Positions 34,720 through 47,354 are shown, numbered from the stretch's first letter. The stretch: 64,000 nucleotides of DNA from Platycnemis pennipes (GCA_933228895.1 OW121846.1:20775088-20839087); one strand, 5' to 3'. The notes: a model not told the origin generated them from the letters alone. Numbers and translations: made by a program.

Positions 34720-34938
34720 GCCTCAACGTATAGCTCTGATTATTTGAAGGCATATTACCGAACCATTTTCAGGATCGATGCCACCGCCGTCGCGGAGGCG
34801 CTGAACTCGAATGCTCTCCACAAAGCTCGTAAGTAGGGACCAGTATGCCAATGAAAAATCCGCTACCATTGGGATTAGAACCCGGGCCCTCGGGATGGAA
34901 GGCCACTCCTCTAGCCACCACGCCAACCCGATCCCCGC
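34720..34938 (-). mobile_element. tRNA-derived SINE, same family as 11626 and 50160
   Basis: On the minus strand a tRNA-like head (tggcgtggtggctagaggag) is followed by a B box GGTTCTAATCC (plus 34872-34882), a core gagctttgtggagagcattc and a body reaching about 34720. The core matches the other two copies behind their B boxes. No functional tRNA fold is complete. Confidence 0.75.
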
Positions 34939-35335
34939 TTACAGGCATTGAGTGGTTTTTTTGGCAATGTGAACCCTATCCTAATTTTAATTTCGAAGAT
35001 GTGATTTAAGTTAATCGGTGACCTATTATATTCGTGTTTGAATAACTTTTGATTGATTACACTGGTGGCTGAGTATCTGAATACATTCATTCGATGTAAT
35101 TTTTGAATGTGTGCGAGGTAATAAGATCATAATTTAATTTATTTATACCATACAAATGACTGACTAATTCATTTTGTTGTGTATATGTATGTATATGTAT
35201 CTTATAAATTACTTTGTATCAACCAAAAATTAAGTGTCATTTGTATTTTGACATCTGTCTTACAGTCTTGTGACTGCATGCCTAATTTTATTCTCAGGAC
35301 GGTATTTAATATCGTCACTCTTTGTTTCATGCATA
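34939..35335. other. Unassigned AT-rich DNA
   Basis: Nothing recognised. A short gtatat-type microsatellite lies near 35180-35200. Confidence 0.35.
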
Positions 35336-36350
35336 CATGTCTATGTCCACTCACTACCCTGCAAGCCACCTCTTAGAGTGAGTGGCAGGAGGTTTGTCAC
35401 CACCTAACACGCATAACGACACATTACAAGTTATAATACTATCCAACATGCAAAAAACATTTAAGAAGTTCTATAGACATGCATTAAATATATTAGTATT
35501 TTATTCAGTCGTGCTTAAATCCGAAAATGAATGAAATCCAAAATCTGAATTTTATGTATTTTTGTTAAATTTATCCGTATTAATCTAATTTTTTCAGTTT
35601 CATTTTTGATGTGGTAAATTTGATTTATGAAGGCATTTTGTTTTGAGAAGTCTTGATGTGGTCACGAATCGTTTAGGAAAAGGACGTATACGTATTTGAC
35701 CCTGTCTGTTGTGTAGTGTATTATCTCTTATCGTATCCTCGTGGTCCTTTCTACCATTGTAGTGTGGGGCTCTTACAATTAACTCGGTGTCGGAGGTGAA
35801 CTGGTCTTCCTTCTGTGAAAACCGTAGTCTGGTTAGCTTCGTCTTATTTTCCAATCCCACAGTCTCAATCATGGAAGTTACGCTTACCTCCTTATCATGA
35901 CAACTGTTTACAAATCCAGCTGATCTCTGAATGTTATCTAAATATGTTGTTAATCCCTTTTCCCACGGCTCCCAAATACTGGAGGCATATTCCACTTTTG
36001 GCCTAACTGGTGCAAAGTAATAGCTCTTCTTAATTTTTACGTTGCGCGTTCCCACCACCCGTCTAATAAATCCGAGTTTCTTTAACACCAATTATCAAAT
36101 TGTTTTTGTATATATTCCCTAAGTAATTTTGGTGGTTGTGGTGACTCCCAAGCATTCAACTTGCTCTGAATTACTTAAGTTAATCCCGTCAATTTCGCAT
36201 TCAGTGTCATATTTTTCCAACTGTTTCCCCAAAAGTTAATTACTGTACACTTTTTTTAAAATTTAGTTCTAGTATCCATTATTTACACCAAGTTCCATAC
36301 AAGTAGTGTTTAAACGGGTTAGTTTTTCTCTGCAGATCTGCAGGATAATA
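35336..36350 (-). mobile_element. Diverged LINE copy with RT C-terminal frame
   Basis: The minus-strand frame 36091-35600 (163 codons) carries KKLGFIRRVVGTRNVKIKKS, RPKVEYASSIWEPWEKGLTT, IQRSAGFVNSC and SVTSMIETVGLENKTKLTRL. It is the same C-terminal extension as in the other copies but clearly more diverged. More RT-side sequence continues to about 36350, with stops. The tail is at 35336-35410, where the hairpin loop differs but the GCCAC/GTGGC stem is kept. It is an older or separate subfamily. Confidence 0.75.
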
Positions 36351-39200
36351 AGTGTCCTCCTTGGTTAATAAGGCATGCCTAAGCATAGGGCTAGGGCATA
36401 ATAAGACACAACAAACATCCTGCCATCCTTTTCATGAAGACTCTGATGAGGAAGGTTATTTAAAAGCAACACGACGGATATCCATTTGAGGAAATATGAC
36501 AGCCCTAATAGTTTAGGAAAATATGCCGATTGTTTTTACTCTTACATATCTTAAGAAAAGATACTTTGGTATTGGTTGAACATATTATTGTTCTTTCATC
36601 TCCAGTAACTGATTTATTAGTTTTCGTCATGTTTTTGAGCAATTTGATGGGTGTAGACTAGGCATATAATTCGTTACCGGTGAATCACTTATGAATCCCT
36701 CGGTGAATACTTGCAAGCGCAAGTCTTTCTATGTAATTCGGGACATTATGAAGTTTTAGGCGAGTCCATTTTCCGCCATGGCGACCTTGAATGTCGAGAA
36801 CGAGACAGGCGCGTGTTCTGCTGCGCTGAGGATACATTGGTTGTCGTGGCCCAAGCGGCTTGGGAGGTTGTTGGCCAAACCGTGGGGGAAGAGAACGCGA
36901 GTTGCTGTAAGGTCATTAGAAGTCGCGATGAATTACAGTTTTCCTCTTAGTCATTTCTCTCCCTTGCGAGTGACCATACTAAGTAACTAACGTGGATGCA
37001 TAACTTGCTGACAAGACACCACCAGAGAAAACCTTCCCCAATGTAACTTTCCGTCGTCATCACCGCAAATTCACCTTACTGTTATATCGCATAACCTGTC
37101 GGGCTAAGGCCATGTTTTTATTTACGTTCCACAAAGAGAGATCATCATCATTAGGTTATTACGTATTAATTTAATTATTAATGCCAAATGTAGCAAATTG
37201 ATTCTCCTTAGGTGTTCCAAGCACTTCGCGTGTCAATCATGGCCACTGGGCAAACCTTCTGCTTCATTTTTCCCATTATTAAATTGGTGTGATAAGTTCC
37301 ATGACGGAAGACAGCCTTCTGACTTACCTAACTTGAAAAGTAGATTCAATGGCAACACTACAATGTGTATTACGCTTAGCCTGTATCATATTTCAGTTTA
37401 TTTCAACATTTTACTTTCCCAAGTCAACATTTCTCTGGTGATGACGTCCCATACTCACGACCATAACTGCAATGAAATTTAAGGGCAATCAACCCGTTAA
37501 CCGCGCCTCGCACCACATTGCGTGCCCACAATGCGAGGCGGTGAATACGCAAGGTTAGCGTAATTTTTCGCTTGCTCATTATGTTTCTATATTGCTAAGT
37601 GAAACTCACGTAGAGCGATGACCTCGTAGTGTGCGAAGTGCTCTCAAAATCCACACTTCAGTTGTTCCCTCATTGCATCGCGTTTATTCCTTTACACCTC
37701 TCCTTGTGTCAAGAATAATAGAAGCCTTCAAAGTATGCGGAACACAATATATCGCTGATTAAACACTAGTTTTAGTCACCGTCGCCATTTCATTCGCACT
37801 GGGACTCCTTTTCCACGTTCGTTGAGCCATTCAGAGAACCGAGTTGGGCACTCCCCTTTGCACTCGGCCATTGTTCACTTGAGATGAGTCTCGTAAACCG
37901 GCGGAGCATCCCGTATCTGTGCGTTTCTCACGTGTAATTGCTTGTCACGGAATGCCAAAAGTATGTCTTTAATGCAATCACGCTTTAGAGTGAGGAGGAT
38001 TTGGTTGGTGAGCTAGATAAAGTACTTCCTTTCTATCCAGGTCGGTGTGAGGAGGTTAGCGCCGACGCCGTGTTTCTAAGCACCCTTCGTCCAGTCCTTA
38101 AAAAAAAACTACACCTACACAACCACAACCACTTTTCCTAAATTGCTCTTGGTCACTTATCCACGAATAACTACAACTAACGCTTTGGTGCGCCTGGCCT
38201 GTATTCCCCTAAATCACTCTGAAGAAATGAAACATAATCATCATGTTTTATTCATATCGATAGTGAATTCGTTAGTGGAGAAGTTTCATTGTAATAGCCA
38301 GTATCTACCATCACACTTGCTTCCTAAGCCATGACGACAATTGCCCCCTATTTTGGAATGTACGAATCAGCAACGCAAATACCGTCATAAGTAGGTACTT
38401 TCCATGCAATAGTATATTTTGCTACATCAAAACAGTACATGCACACGAACAAAGAGTTAAAATCTTTTAATATTTAATAAGGTACTTATAATGATCACAC
38501 TTCTGAAAATATTCTTGAAAGTAGGTGACATCCCTTCCAATGACACAGGAGTACGAGGGAAGTTTCCAGCCATTTGATTCTTAATTGACATGCGGAAAAG
38601 AATCTATCTCTATCATAATTCATCTTTAGAAGCCAACTCTCAACGATAATTTCCCTTATTCCATAATGTCACATTACCAGATTATTCTTTGACCCGGCGT
38701 TTGTCGCGCCACTCATAGTCACACTATTGGTCGCACAATGGTCTATTCTCCGTAATGAAGCTTCTAGTAACAATTTAACTGTCAAAAGTCAGTTTTCAGT
38801 AAAAGAAGCTATTTAATATGCTATTTTATATTTTATTCACTAATACAACAGAACATATGGGTACATTTTACGAACGATCAGAAATTTTCGCCCAGAAAAA
38901 GGCATATAAAAAGTAATTAATCTGCTTCATTTTCAACAATAGCACATACGGTACATATCCCATGCGAATGTTCCTTTCATATATATGTATCATATCTCTT
39001 GCACCGAGAATGTTTTTTTACTTTTTTTTATTAAAGGAATGAATCCACATCTCCCTGAAACCTCACGACGAGGTATCTGCGGATAAGGTTCAGGCAAACC
39101 TACATACCCAGAATATACTCTTGAGGTTGATAGGAGGAGTAGACTATGCCTAGGTAGTCAAACAGTAAATAAAACCCTAGCTATTCCTAATTAATACGTA
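36351..39200. other. Unassigned DNA
   Basis: About 2.8 kb with no recognisable gene or repeat. The frame at 36711-36950 is slightly GC-richer but has no motif I know. A poly-A run lies at 38100-38108. Confidence 0.35.
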
Positions 39201-39225
39201 TGTATCACGTGTGAATTTATTCCAG

Positions 39226-40215
39226 CTATTTCCATAAAAGTGAAAAAAATCGAAGAGGCCAACTCCTCGGAATCTTCGAAACCGAGTACGTGACCTTCAA
39301 CTCATCCACCGAGTCCATTCCTCCCTTTGTGATGTTATCGAAACTTATTATCTTGGGCTTCTCTTTTGTATCATCTACTGCAGAATCGTGGTGAAAAGTA
39401 GAGAGCGGAATTACGGTGCTATCTTTTTTAGGCGCAAAAGACGCAAGTGTTTTATTTTGATCAAAGGCAAACACCTTAGAACACCTGAGTTCTGTGTTTT
39501 ATTCGCCTAAAAGAAATTGAAAGTTGTTTTTATTTTGACACAGTGCCTACTATGGTGAGGTTATAGTTTCTTAGGAAAGAATCCGGTACAGAGGAGAAAC
39601 AGCTATCCATAGTGATGTTGTGCCCAGTTCCCAGATTGGTGATAATAAGCGGCTTTTAATATCAAAAGGTTCATTAGACTACTTGAAAGGGCAATCTGGT
39701 TGTTTGCCGGGATGTATTTCCATATTAGAAATATAAATTCTTGTCACCTACGAGTGAACAAATTTTCAAGCTGGTTTATTTCTCATGAATACACTAAATT
39801 CACAAGACCCTCTAAAGCTCTTCAGCACCTCGCCGAGCATTGTCGATATTGTCGATTATTGGGAAATTGTCATCATAAGCAGGGAGCAAGTGTTTGGACA
39901 TTTCTCGGACTGGGACCAGATTGTTGAATCTTTTTCGTTCTGCTTAATGTCTCATGTCGTCAAATGTAACACATCGCAAAAGAAAATGCACCATTTGGTT
40001 GCACATAGTGGCAGGAAATATGTCAGCACCAGTTGCATCTGAACTGTACATATCGTCGACATTTCTATGAGAATTTCTTATACAACCTGATATATATATC
40101 ACACCAAGAAGTATGCATATTTCTCTGAATGACCTATCTCTAGCGCCCCTCTGCCTAAGAAATATATTTTTCAAAGTACGCATCACAGCCACACAGCTAG
40201 GAATAGTTCTGCAGG
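39226..40215 (-). pseudogene. piggyBac-family transposase remnant
   Basis: On the minus strand the order is that of piggyBac transposases. EICILLGVIYISGCIRNSHR and then ATMCNQMVHFLLRCVTFDDM lie within 40215-39950, matching the family blocks around GLL.LAG.L and ATMS..RF..ILR.LRFDD. A stop follows, then AERKRFNNLVPVREM. The late block VFAFDQNKTLASFAPKKDST, KPKIISFDNITKGGMDSVDE, and RSWPLRFF is in 39474-39226. The central catalytic part between the blocks is mostly lost, and several stops are present. No TTAA-flanked termini could be assigned to it. The element is inactive. Confidence 0.75.
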
Positions 40216-40996
40216 AAATCCTCCAGGTGGCGAGCAGTCGCAACAGATCGAGTCTTTTTATCGGCAAGTGTCTTGGAAGAGTCGGGAACGCACTGGCAAC
40301 ATCGGTGCTCAGGAAGCCTTTTGGGGAACTAAAGGGTGGTCTGTGGATTTCCCCTCCGTTCTTGCAACACACAATCCTCTCCTCCTTTCTTGGAATATCT
40401 ATTTCGCAAGCCTCATCACCCGAAATCCTGCAAGATGTTTGAAGTGAGGGGGGAGGTGATAGAAAACGGAAGGCTGGATCACTTGCTTATGGTCCCTGCT
40501 CGCCCAAGTAACCCCCCCATAACTCCCTCCCCTCACGGTTCTCTGTTGTTTTGAACACTGGTGACAACAAGTAGCAAAATCATTTGACCGTATTGACGTT
40601 AGCAGACAGCTCCGTCCCTAGCCTACCACACCCGCACTTGATTCTTTCTCCGATATCACACTATGTGCTCTCTGATTCCAGCACTTCTTGAGTATACTTA
40701 CAATTCCTCCCTCATTAATTTAAAAATTAAAGTGCAATAGGGTTTTATTTTCAATCGCAAACTCTAATTGTTTGCTAGATGCAAGCACCAGTTATCTTAA
40801 AACACTTGTATGAAGTCCCCTATTGACATGTCACAGTGTAATTCAAAATTACCTTCACCAAGTTTTCACAACTTGTATAGAGCAGCATATTGCATGTGTC
40901 CAAAGTAAGAGGCCGTGAGAAGTTTTATTCCATGTCAAGTCATTCCAATAGACGCTTCCAGACTGTAGAACTGTATCCTCAATTCTGAGAATGTCT
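40216..40996. other. Unassigned DNA
   Basis: This stretch separates the piggyBac and Mutator-like remnants. I see no motif. It may include decayed transposon sequence. Confidence 0.3.
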
Positions 40997-42033
40997 TCAT
41001 CTGATTTTTTTATGATTCCTCATAAAAATATACTTTGCTCTTTCGTAGTCTGTGGAAGACATATTGGACCATTCAGCATTTGGTCCATAATGAGAGCGAT
41101 CACTCTTCTCTTTAAAAAGTGATTTTCTGACTCGGAGTTGACTAGGTTTCCTAGCGTAAGTTATTTTTGCTGTCAATTTCCGGTTCATTTCCGTTCTTTT
41201 AGCGAATAACCCCGCACTTGTACAAAACATATTTTTATATGTTTCAAGCAGCCGATTCCCGAAGTTGATACGAAAACCAGCACATCTTTCTTGATATGTT
41301 CTGCGCAGTGCGAAATTAATTCGCTTTCCACCGAAAAGTTTTGCATCGGTGGAATTATATTGCTCCCCTGGGTTGCTGTCTAATTCGTGGATAAAACTCA
41401 TACTGTGCCGACTCAAATTTTGAAATATCTCTGCCAACTTTGGGAAGAGTGAATTTGTTGTGTAATTCTCATGGAGATTATTTCCATGCACATTATCTCC
41501 GGAACAAAAATAAGGAGCACATTTGGAGTGGTCTCCAAAAACGTGTTTCAGACTTGGAAATATCCCTTCGGAGGAATTCAATTTTTCCTCGAGACTAACA
41601 GATTCGGTTATTCTTTGCTGAACTGTTTACGTGATTCCGCATAGTAATCGCAGAATATTTTTCCCAAATGCTTCCTCTATATTACTGCGCTTTATTTGCC
41701 AATCTTACAACTGGTTTTGGTGACTTCTTTTAACTTAATATATTTTAACTTAATATATTTTATAAATTCCTCAATAAGTGACTCCTACATTGTATTTTAT
41801 GCACAGTTAAATTCTTTTACGGTCGTGAATCCAAAAATTTTTTTTAATTTTTACTTTACTATTATTACTATCATCCGCGCATTACTATCGCCATGCGCGA
41901 TTAGATAGGCGTAGCGAACGCCATGGAGTTCCTCGCTCTTCTGAAAGCCTTCCATAACATCAGCGGCTTCCATGCTGGAAGAACTTTGCCTGTCGTCCCA
42001 ATTTTTGAAACAGGCATGCCGTTTTTGCTCCAA
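40997..42033 (-). pseudogene. Mutator-like transposase-domain protein remnant
   Basis: The upstream minus frame (42033-41851) reads CFKNWDDRQSSSSMEAADVM then GFQKSEELHGVRYAYLIAHG, which fits the C.KNW...S..ME.D...EGF..SE..HG.RY...IGDGDS block I associate with the Mutator-like transposase domain (PF20700). The downstream frame (41581-40997, 194 codons, no stop) has HVFGDHSKCAPYFC, then FGGKRINFALRRTYQERC, a block that follows the domain in long insect proteins of this kind. Between them (41850-41582) there are several stops, and the DGD has become HGD. It is probably a relic of a transposon-derived gene family. I know the family by pattern only. Confidence 0.6.
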
Positions 42034-42222
42034 AAGGTGATGGAAGACGTGAAAGAGATGAAATACGTAAATACGAAGGGATTAGCCGATGAGAAATTCT
42101 AGCGTAGAGCAGAGTCAAACCAATCAAAGGGGGTTTAACTGATGATGGTAATGATGAAGAAAGTTTATGATCCTGATTTTTTTCTTTTCCCAGAGTACTT
42201 CAAATAATATATTCTCTTTCAG

Positions 42223-42334
42223 TGTGTCTCATTTGGTAAACCTGTCTCAGGTTGACCGCCAGATGAATGAATTTGCTGCCAAAGTGTTGGTATCTGACCC
42301 AACCACTGTATTCCAGCAATTTGAGAAAGAATAA
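42223..42334 (+). other. Possible isolated terminal exon
   Basis: A good acceptor (attctctttcag, ending 42222) is followed by 36 open codons beginning VSHLVNLSQVDRQMNEFAAK, including LVSDPTTVFQQFEKE, and a stop at 42332-42334. The hydrophilic, complex composition looks more like protein than its surroundings. I do not recognise it, and no upstream exon is visible, so it may be a captured exon or chance. Confidence 0.25.
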
Positions 42335-43911
42335 TGCCATTAAAATGTGGATATCTTAGTATTAATACTGACGTGGAAATAGGACATCATACAGTTGATT
42401 ACTTTTCAGTATATAACTTTCCCACATTTCCCCATATTGAACATTTTATACCTCCCATCACAAAATTTAATTTCATTTCTGTAAACAATGGGCATAACTT
42501 ATATTGGGATAATGAAGACAAAATTATTGAACTCTGCATATGTTTTCTACATAAAATTCAATTTCAGTATTTTAAAAATAATCTTGTTGCTCATATTCCA
42601 TTTATATAGTTTTTTCTACAGAATGAGATCAATTCTATCAATATCAATAAGCTAATGAAACTTCCACTAGAGTCTGATAATAATGTAGTTATAGGGGTAT
42701 ATATCGTTTGCGAAAGTTACTGTGCCTCGAAAACATTCACCGTCTGAATTCACTGAAGGTTATTTTGACAAAGTTTCAAAATCTGCAATGCCAAAAGAAT
42801 ACGCCTTTACTTTGTAAAATGTTAGATTTATTTCTAGGGGCACGGAAGGCTCTGTCAATTCAGTGAATTACAAACACACGTGGGTTGAATATTTCAATGG
42901 ATTGCAAGACTTGACCAATATACGCGTCGAATGATCCCTAGAAATTATTTGGTTTTACAATCTATGCATATACATAGTTAGACCCGTGGAATATTTTTTG
43001 GAAAATAATAAATTTGTCATTAATTCATATAACAAAGTCAGTAATATGGATATGAATACTATAGTAACCTAATGGGTAGGTAGTAACCTAAGAATATCTA
43101 CTATGGTAACCTCAGGTAGCACTTCCATGCGTAAGGATCGACTTCTTTGGCAGCAAGGGTCCATAGGTGCTGTAATCGACGCACTTTCGACCATGATTCC
43201 AGCTTCCCTGTAAAGTGAGGTTATAACCTCATCAGAACCTGTAGTTGTCTTAGTATACAATTGGTCTTCCATGAAGAAAGATGGCGTAATGCTATCGGCA
43301 TCTGGCACTGTGTTCAAGAGTTCTGTTTTCTTCAACAATTTTGCAAGAGGCATTCAGCGGAATATGCTTCCTATTGCAAATAATTAAAAAAATAATGCAT
43401 TTTCAATGAAAACGTAACAAAAACCAAAATTAATTATGTAAGTGAGTGAATAGAAAACTAGCTCTCTGAAGTACACGAACCTTTCTTTCATCTATTTTAT
43501 CCATTACAGCAAGTTCTGTCCATGGTTCCACTTCCTCTTAGCAGTGAGTGTCAGTTTTAAATTAGGATTACGTTTTCGAGCACGATAGGAACCTGGCATA
43601 TTTGCACGCCTAATTCTGCTACCTAATAAATTGATAAATCACCCAAAACGCAATTGAACTCGCAGCAAGCACTTCGTGGGGACATAATGTCGATGAGTCG
43701 GTAACTCTGTGTGTTCCAGGACAAAATGTTACAAAAAAAATTTCAGCCATTCCTGCTCTTCCCACCATTCCCACTCTTCCCCTCCATCCCCCCTCCCTCA
43801 CTCTTCTCTTCCATCCACCCCTGGAATATGGGTGTGCGATCCACTCTCACGTGTCTTCTGTGGTTCACCGCAGTAGTCTTCAGTACGACGTTTCCGTGTC
43901 TCCATCTCCAT
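42335..43911. other. Unassigned DNA
   Basis: No gene is recognisable. The minus frame at 43069-43353 (94 codons, MPLAKLLKKTELLNTVPDAD at its start) has a protein-like composition but no motif I know. A pyrimidine-rich run occurs at 43745-43820. Confidence 0.3.
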
Positions 43912-44386
43912 CTACATCTACACGATACCCTGCAAGCCAAGGCGAGGGTGTGTGGCAGGGGGTGATGTTCACCAAGCATGCACTACTAACATGCAAACAA
44001 GCAACTAAAGTGTCTCATGCAACTAGATTGTTAGTATCTGTAGTATTTGAGGGGTTAATACATGCATCATGCACTACAGAATACTCTAAAATATTTCCCC
44101 TACCTATCCCTTTGCTATGCTGCCTATTCTGTTCTCTTATAGTACGGGGGAAAAATGCCATTTTGAGTCTATCGGTACGACATTCCATCTCTCTAATCTT
44201 ATTTGTCTGGTCGAATCTAGCATAATACGCTTCTTTTTTTAATATGTACCTAACATCTTCAGTAAAGCTATCTGATTGAAATTTATCTAAAAGATTTAAT
44301 CTGTACTTTAACCTACGCTCTGATAATGATTCCCACCCTAATTATTTTATTAACTCTGAAACGCTACTCAACCTATCGTAACACCT
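43912..44386 (-). mobile_element. 5'-truncated LINE copy
   Basis: The tail (atctccatctacatctacac and hairpin, 43912-43985) leads, on the minus strand, from a 3' untranslated part and a short RT C-terminal remnant (WESLSERRLKYRLNLLDKF, about 44330-44275). It stops at the TTAA where a piggyBac-like terminus begins (44388). Its subfamily is that of 4048-4556. The coincidence of the boundaries suggests that the piggyBac-like element inserted into this LINE. Confidence 0.8.
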
Positions 44387-44387
44387 T

Positions 44388-44602
44388 TTAACACTAGAAC
44401 GCCCATAGGGGTCATTTTGACCCAATCGTATTTTTAAATTTATTTTTTGATCTCATTTTTTAAGAGAACAGAATTTCCTCTCGTGACTTTTAATAATTTT
44501 AATAGGTGTTCACTTACATAAATTTTTAAATTCCTAAAATAATCCATTGAGGAGTTAAGTTATATTTTACCTTGAACGCCCAAATGGGGCCATTTTGACC
44601 CA
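44388..44602 (+). mobile_element. piggyBac-like left terminus with TTAA and internal repeat
   Basis: TTAA (44388-44391) is followed by CACTAGAACGCCCATAGGGG and the palindrome GGTCATTTTGACC. A second, same-orientation copy of GAACGCCCAAATGGGGcCATTTTGACCC lies at 44574-44602. Inverted versions occur at 47322-47350 and, decayed, at 48370-48408. TTAA is the piggyBac target site, and piggyBac coding remnants lie near the right-hand copies, so these are probably the ends of one or two nested piggyBac-like elements. Confidence 0.6.
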
Positions 44603-44970
44603 AGCATTCATTTGCGCGCTTTATCTCTGCTAAAGGTCCTTTCATTTGCATTTTTGTAACATTCTGCTGCATAAGTGTTCACTGCTCTCTCTTCTTATCT
44701 TTTTCATTCAGTTACTTATCTTCCAAGTTCGTATCAGTTTCCAAAACAGTTTTGTTTCCTTTCCCCATCACGTCCTCACTTTTCATTTTGATTACATGTG
44801 GAATATTTAGTAATTACTTTGTTGACATCATCATACATTGTCAATCTCTGCGAAATGAGGAGAATGCAATTTTGTTTACCACTTTCGCATGGAATTTATC
44901 TACTTAGTTGACTCCAAATCTGATTATCTCTCTTTGGATGACGAGTGGAGAATAAAACTCGTTCTCACAA

Positions 44971-45130
44971 TGGAAAAGAAAAACCACTTTGTACATTCCA
45001 CACAAAGGTTTTATTGGTTTCTACCATGATTTCGACAATATATGTCATTATCAAGATTGATATTGTCGAAACCATGGTAGGAACCTATAAAATCTTTGCG
45101 TGGAATGTACAAAGTGGTTTTTATTTTCCA
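44971..45130. repeat. Fold-back: 70-bp inverted arms around a 20-bp loop
   Basis: Arms 44971-45040 and 45061-45130 are inverted repeats with only a few mismatches, from tggaaaagaaaaaccacttt to ttcgacaata. The loop is tatgtcattatcaagattga. No TSD is obvious. The arms contain tattgtcgaaaccatgg, which resembles the ends of Penelope-like or terminal-hairpin repeats, but the assignment is uncertain. Confidence 0.8.
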
Positions 45131-45504
45131 ATCGCGTGGTTTCACAAAGTAAACCCTCAAACTTAGAACTCATTCTCACAGTTACAGTAAGTGAAGTTTG
45201 TGTATTTGTTGCCCATTGGTCGTGGCTTCTAGGGACGAATATGCGGTGTGATCGTTATTTTGAAGATAGCTGTAATAAAAAATTTCTCAGAGACCAGCAT
45301 AATGTTCTGCTGACATTCTTGCGGAGCTGCATAAGTTTCAATAAGATGAGTCAGATTGTGGAGCGTTCATTTGACAATTACGACGGCAAGCTAACATTTG
45401 AAACTTGTGAAGAATAAACATAATCCTCAGAATGTGACGATAAGTACCCGTTTCGTGATCTCAGTAGAGACACTAGGAGGGGTGGATCTAAAAGTAAGCT
45501 TACC

Positions 45505-46942
45505 ATTTGATATAATATTCATTCACTATTTTCAAGGCACTCGGGGTCAAAGCAATAGATACCCTTGGAATTATCAAATATAGCTATGACAGTGGAAGGC
45601 CAGCAGAGAATTTCCAGAAGAGTGAAATGATCGCAATCCCGAAACCAAGGACAGAGAAATGCGAAGAACAGAGAACCTTTAGCCTGGTGTCACACACAAC
45701 GAAAATACTTACTAAGATTATTAGCAGAAAACTGGAAGGGAATATCGAAGGGAATCTTTCGGAAAATCAATTCGGATTCACGAAAAGCCAAGAAGCTAGG
45801 GAGGCAATGCTCAGCTGAAGGATACTGGCCGAGAAAATGATACACGTAAACAAGCCGTTGTATGTGACATTCGTGGACTTGGAAAAGGCGTTTCACAACT
45901 TCGAATGGAACAAGATGTTCAAGATACTGGAAGCTATTGGAATGATTGGAATGGACTACAAGGATAGAAGAAAAAATGTAGTCTCTACAAGAACCAGGTC
46001 ACCACAATACAAATAAAAGACGGAAGGAAGATAGAAGCCAAATTAATGAAGTATTCAGATAAGGATGAAACCTCTCCCCAGCGTTATTCAATATATACTT
46101 GAAAGAAGCAATAAGAGACACAGAGGAAATTGGTATCAAGGGCATCAAGATGAATGGCGAAGAAATAAACATGCTCTGGTTTGCTGATGACATCGCAGTT
46201 GTAGCACAAAGTCGAGAGGACCTACAAGCATCCCTGACTACTATGGACCAAGTACTTCAAGAATATAATATGAGCATCAACAAGAAGAAAACTAAAATCC
46301 TAGTGTGCGGAAGAGAGAAGCTTAGGGCAAATATCACAACTCGAGTGAAATTGGTACAAGTGGAGAAATTCACCTACCTCAGCAGCACTATAACCTGGGA
46401 TGGAAGAAGCTCAACGGACATCAAGCAAAGAATAGCACAAGCTAAGGAAGCTTTGATGAAGAAGAGACAACTACTGTGCTCAAAGAACCTACGGCTGCAA
46501 ACAAGGAAGCCCTTTATCGTATGGAGCGTGGTACTCTATGGATCACAGACATGGAAAATTGGGAAATTAGATCTGCGAACAATTGAAGCCTTCGAAACAT
46601 GGTGCTGGAGGAGAATGTTGAAGATTAAATGGACAGATAAAGTGAGGAACGAAGAGGTGTACAGAAGAGCAGATGAAGAAAGGACAATATGGAAAACCCT
46701 ACGGCATAGAAGAAACAGATGGATTGGATATACCTTGAGGCACAATGAATTATTTAGAAATATACTAGACGGGAAGATTGAAAGGAAGGTCCCGCGAGGA
46801 AGAGCAAGGGGCAAGTATATGGGGCAGATAAAGAAGGACGTGAACGAGGAAACATGCCAGAGTGTGAGGGAATTAACACTAAATAGGGCATAATGGAGGG
46901 CTGCAGTAAACCAATCATGGGATTGAAATACTGATGATGATG
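45505..46942 (+). mobile_element. Endonuclease/reverse-transcriptase LINE, RT part, frameshifted
   Basis: RT sequence begins near 45505 (FKALGVKAIDTLGIIKYS), then MIAIPKPRTEKCEEQRTFSL and LSENQFGFTKSQEAREAM. The first catalytic Asp is in FVDLEKAFHN, where the second D of the usual EKAFD is lost. After a frameshifted stretch (45980-46098), the frame 46099-46893 (264 codons) gives FADD intact (46180-46191), INKKKTKILVCGREKL, YLSSTITWDGRSSTD, VWSVVLYGSQTW, and the C-terminal WTDKVRNEEVYRR, GRARGKYMGQI. It ends in a short gatgatgatga tail. This is a different LINE family from the TGTAGA-tailed one. The 5' half with the endonuclease is missing. It sits inside the piggyBac-like element. Confidence 0.85.
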
Positions 46943-47321
46943 AAAACTATTTTCATTAGGCTACTAACTTTTTTTTACATTTTTTCTGATGGTATTTCTA
47001 ATTTCGGTAGGACAAATCATTCATAATTCAACAGTTCAAACTGCAAAACCAACAAATAAATACATTTAAATAAAGTAGATGACATTTGTTGTTTGCTGCT
47101 TGTCACCATTTTAGGCAAGAAAAAAATGAAATTGAAGAAAATCGAGAAAATGATTCCAACACTCAAAGTTGGTGTTTCAATAAATAGTTATATTGAGAAA
47201 AATATAACTATAATGAACTGAAAAAATCGATGAATGTGAAGAATTAGGACATCATTTAATAAAAAAACACTAAAAATGTTAAAATATAAATGCCTTGTGA
47301 TAAATTAACTTATTAATTACC
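46943..47321. other. AT-rich filler of the piggyBac-like element
   Basis: Low-complexity AT-rich DNA between the LINE end and the inverted terminus at 47322. No coding sequence is recognisable. Confidence 0.35.
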
Positions 47322-47350
47322 GGGGGTCAAAATGACCCCATTTGGGCGTT
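47322..47350 (-). mobile_element. piggyBac-like terminus, right-facing
   Basis: GGGGGTCAAAATGACCCC followed by atttgggcgtt is the inverse of the left terminus at 44388-44423 and 44574-44602. The expected outermost bases and TTAA are missing because a SINE-like head starts within about 10 bases. Confidence 0.6.
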
Positions 47351-47354
47351 GAAT

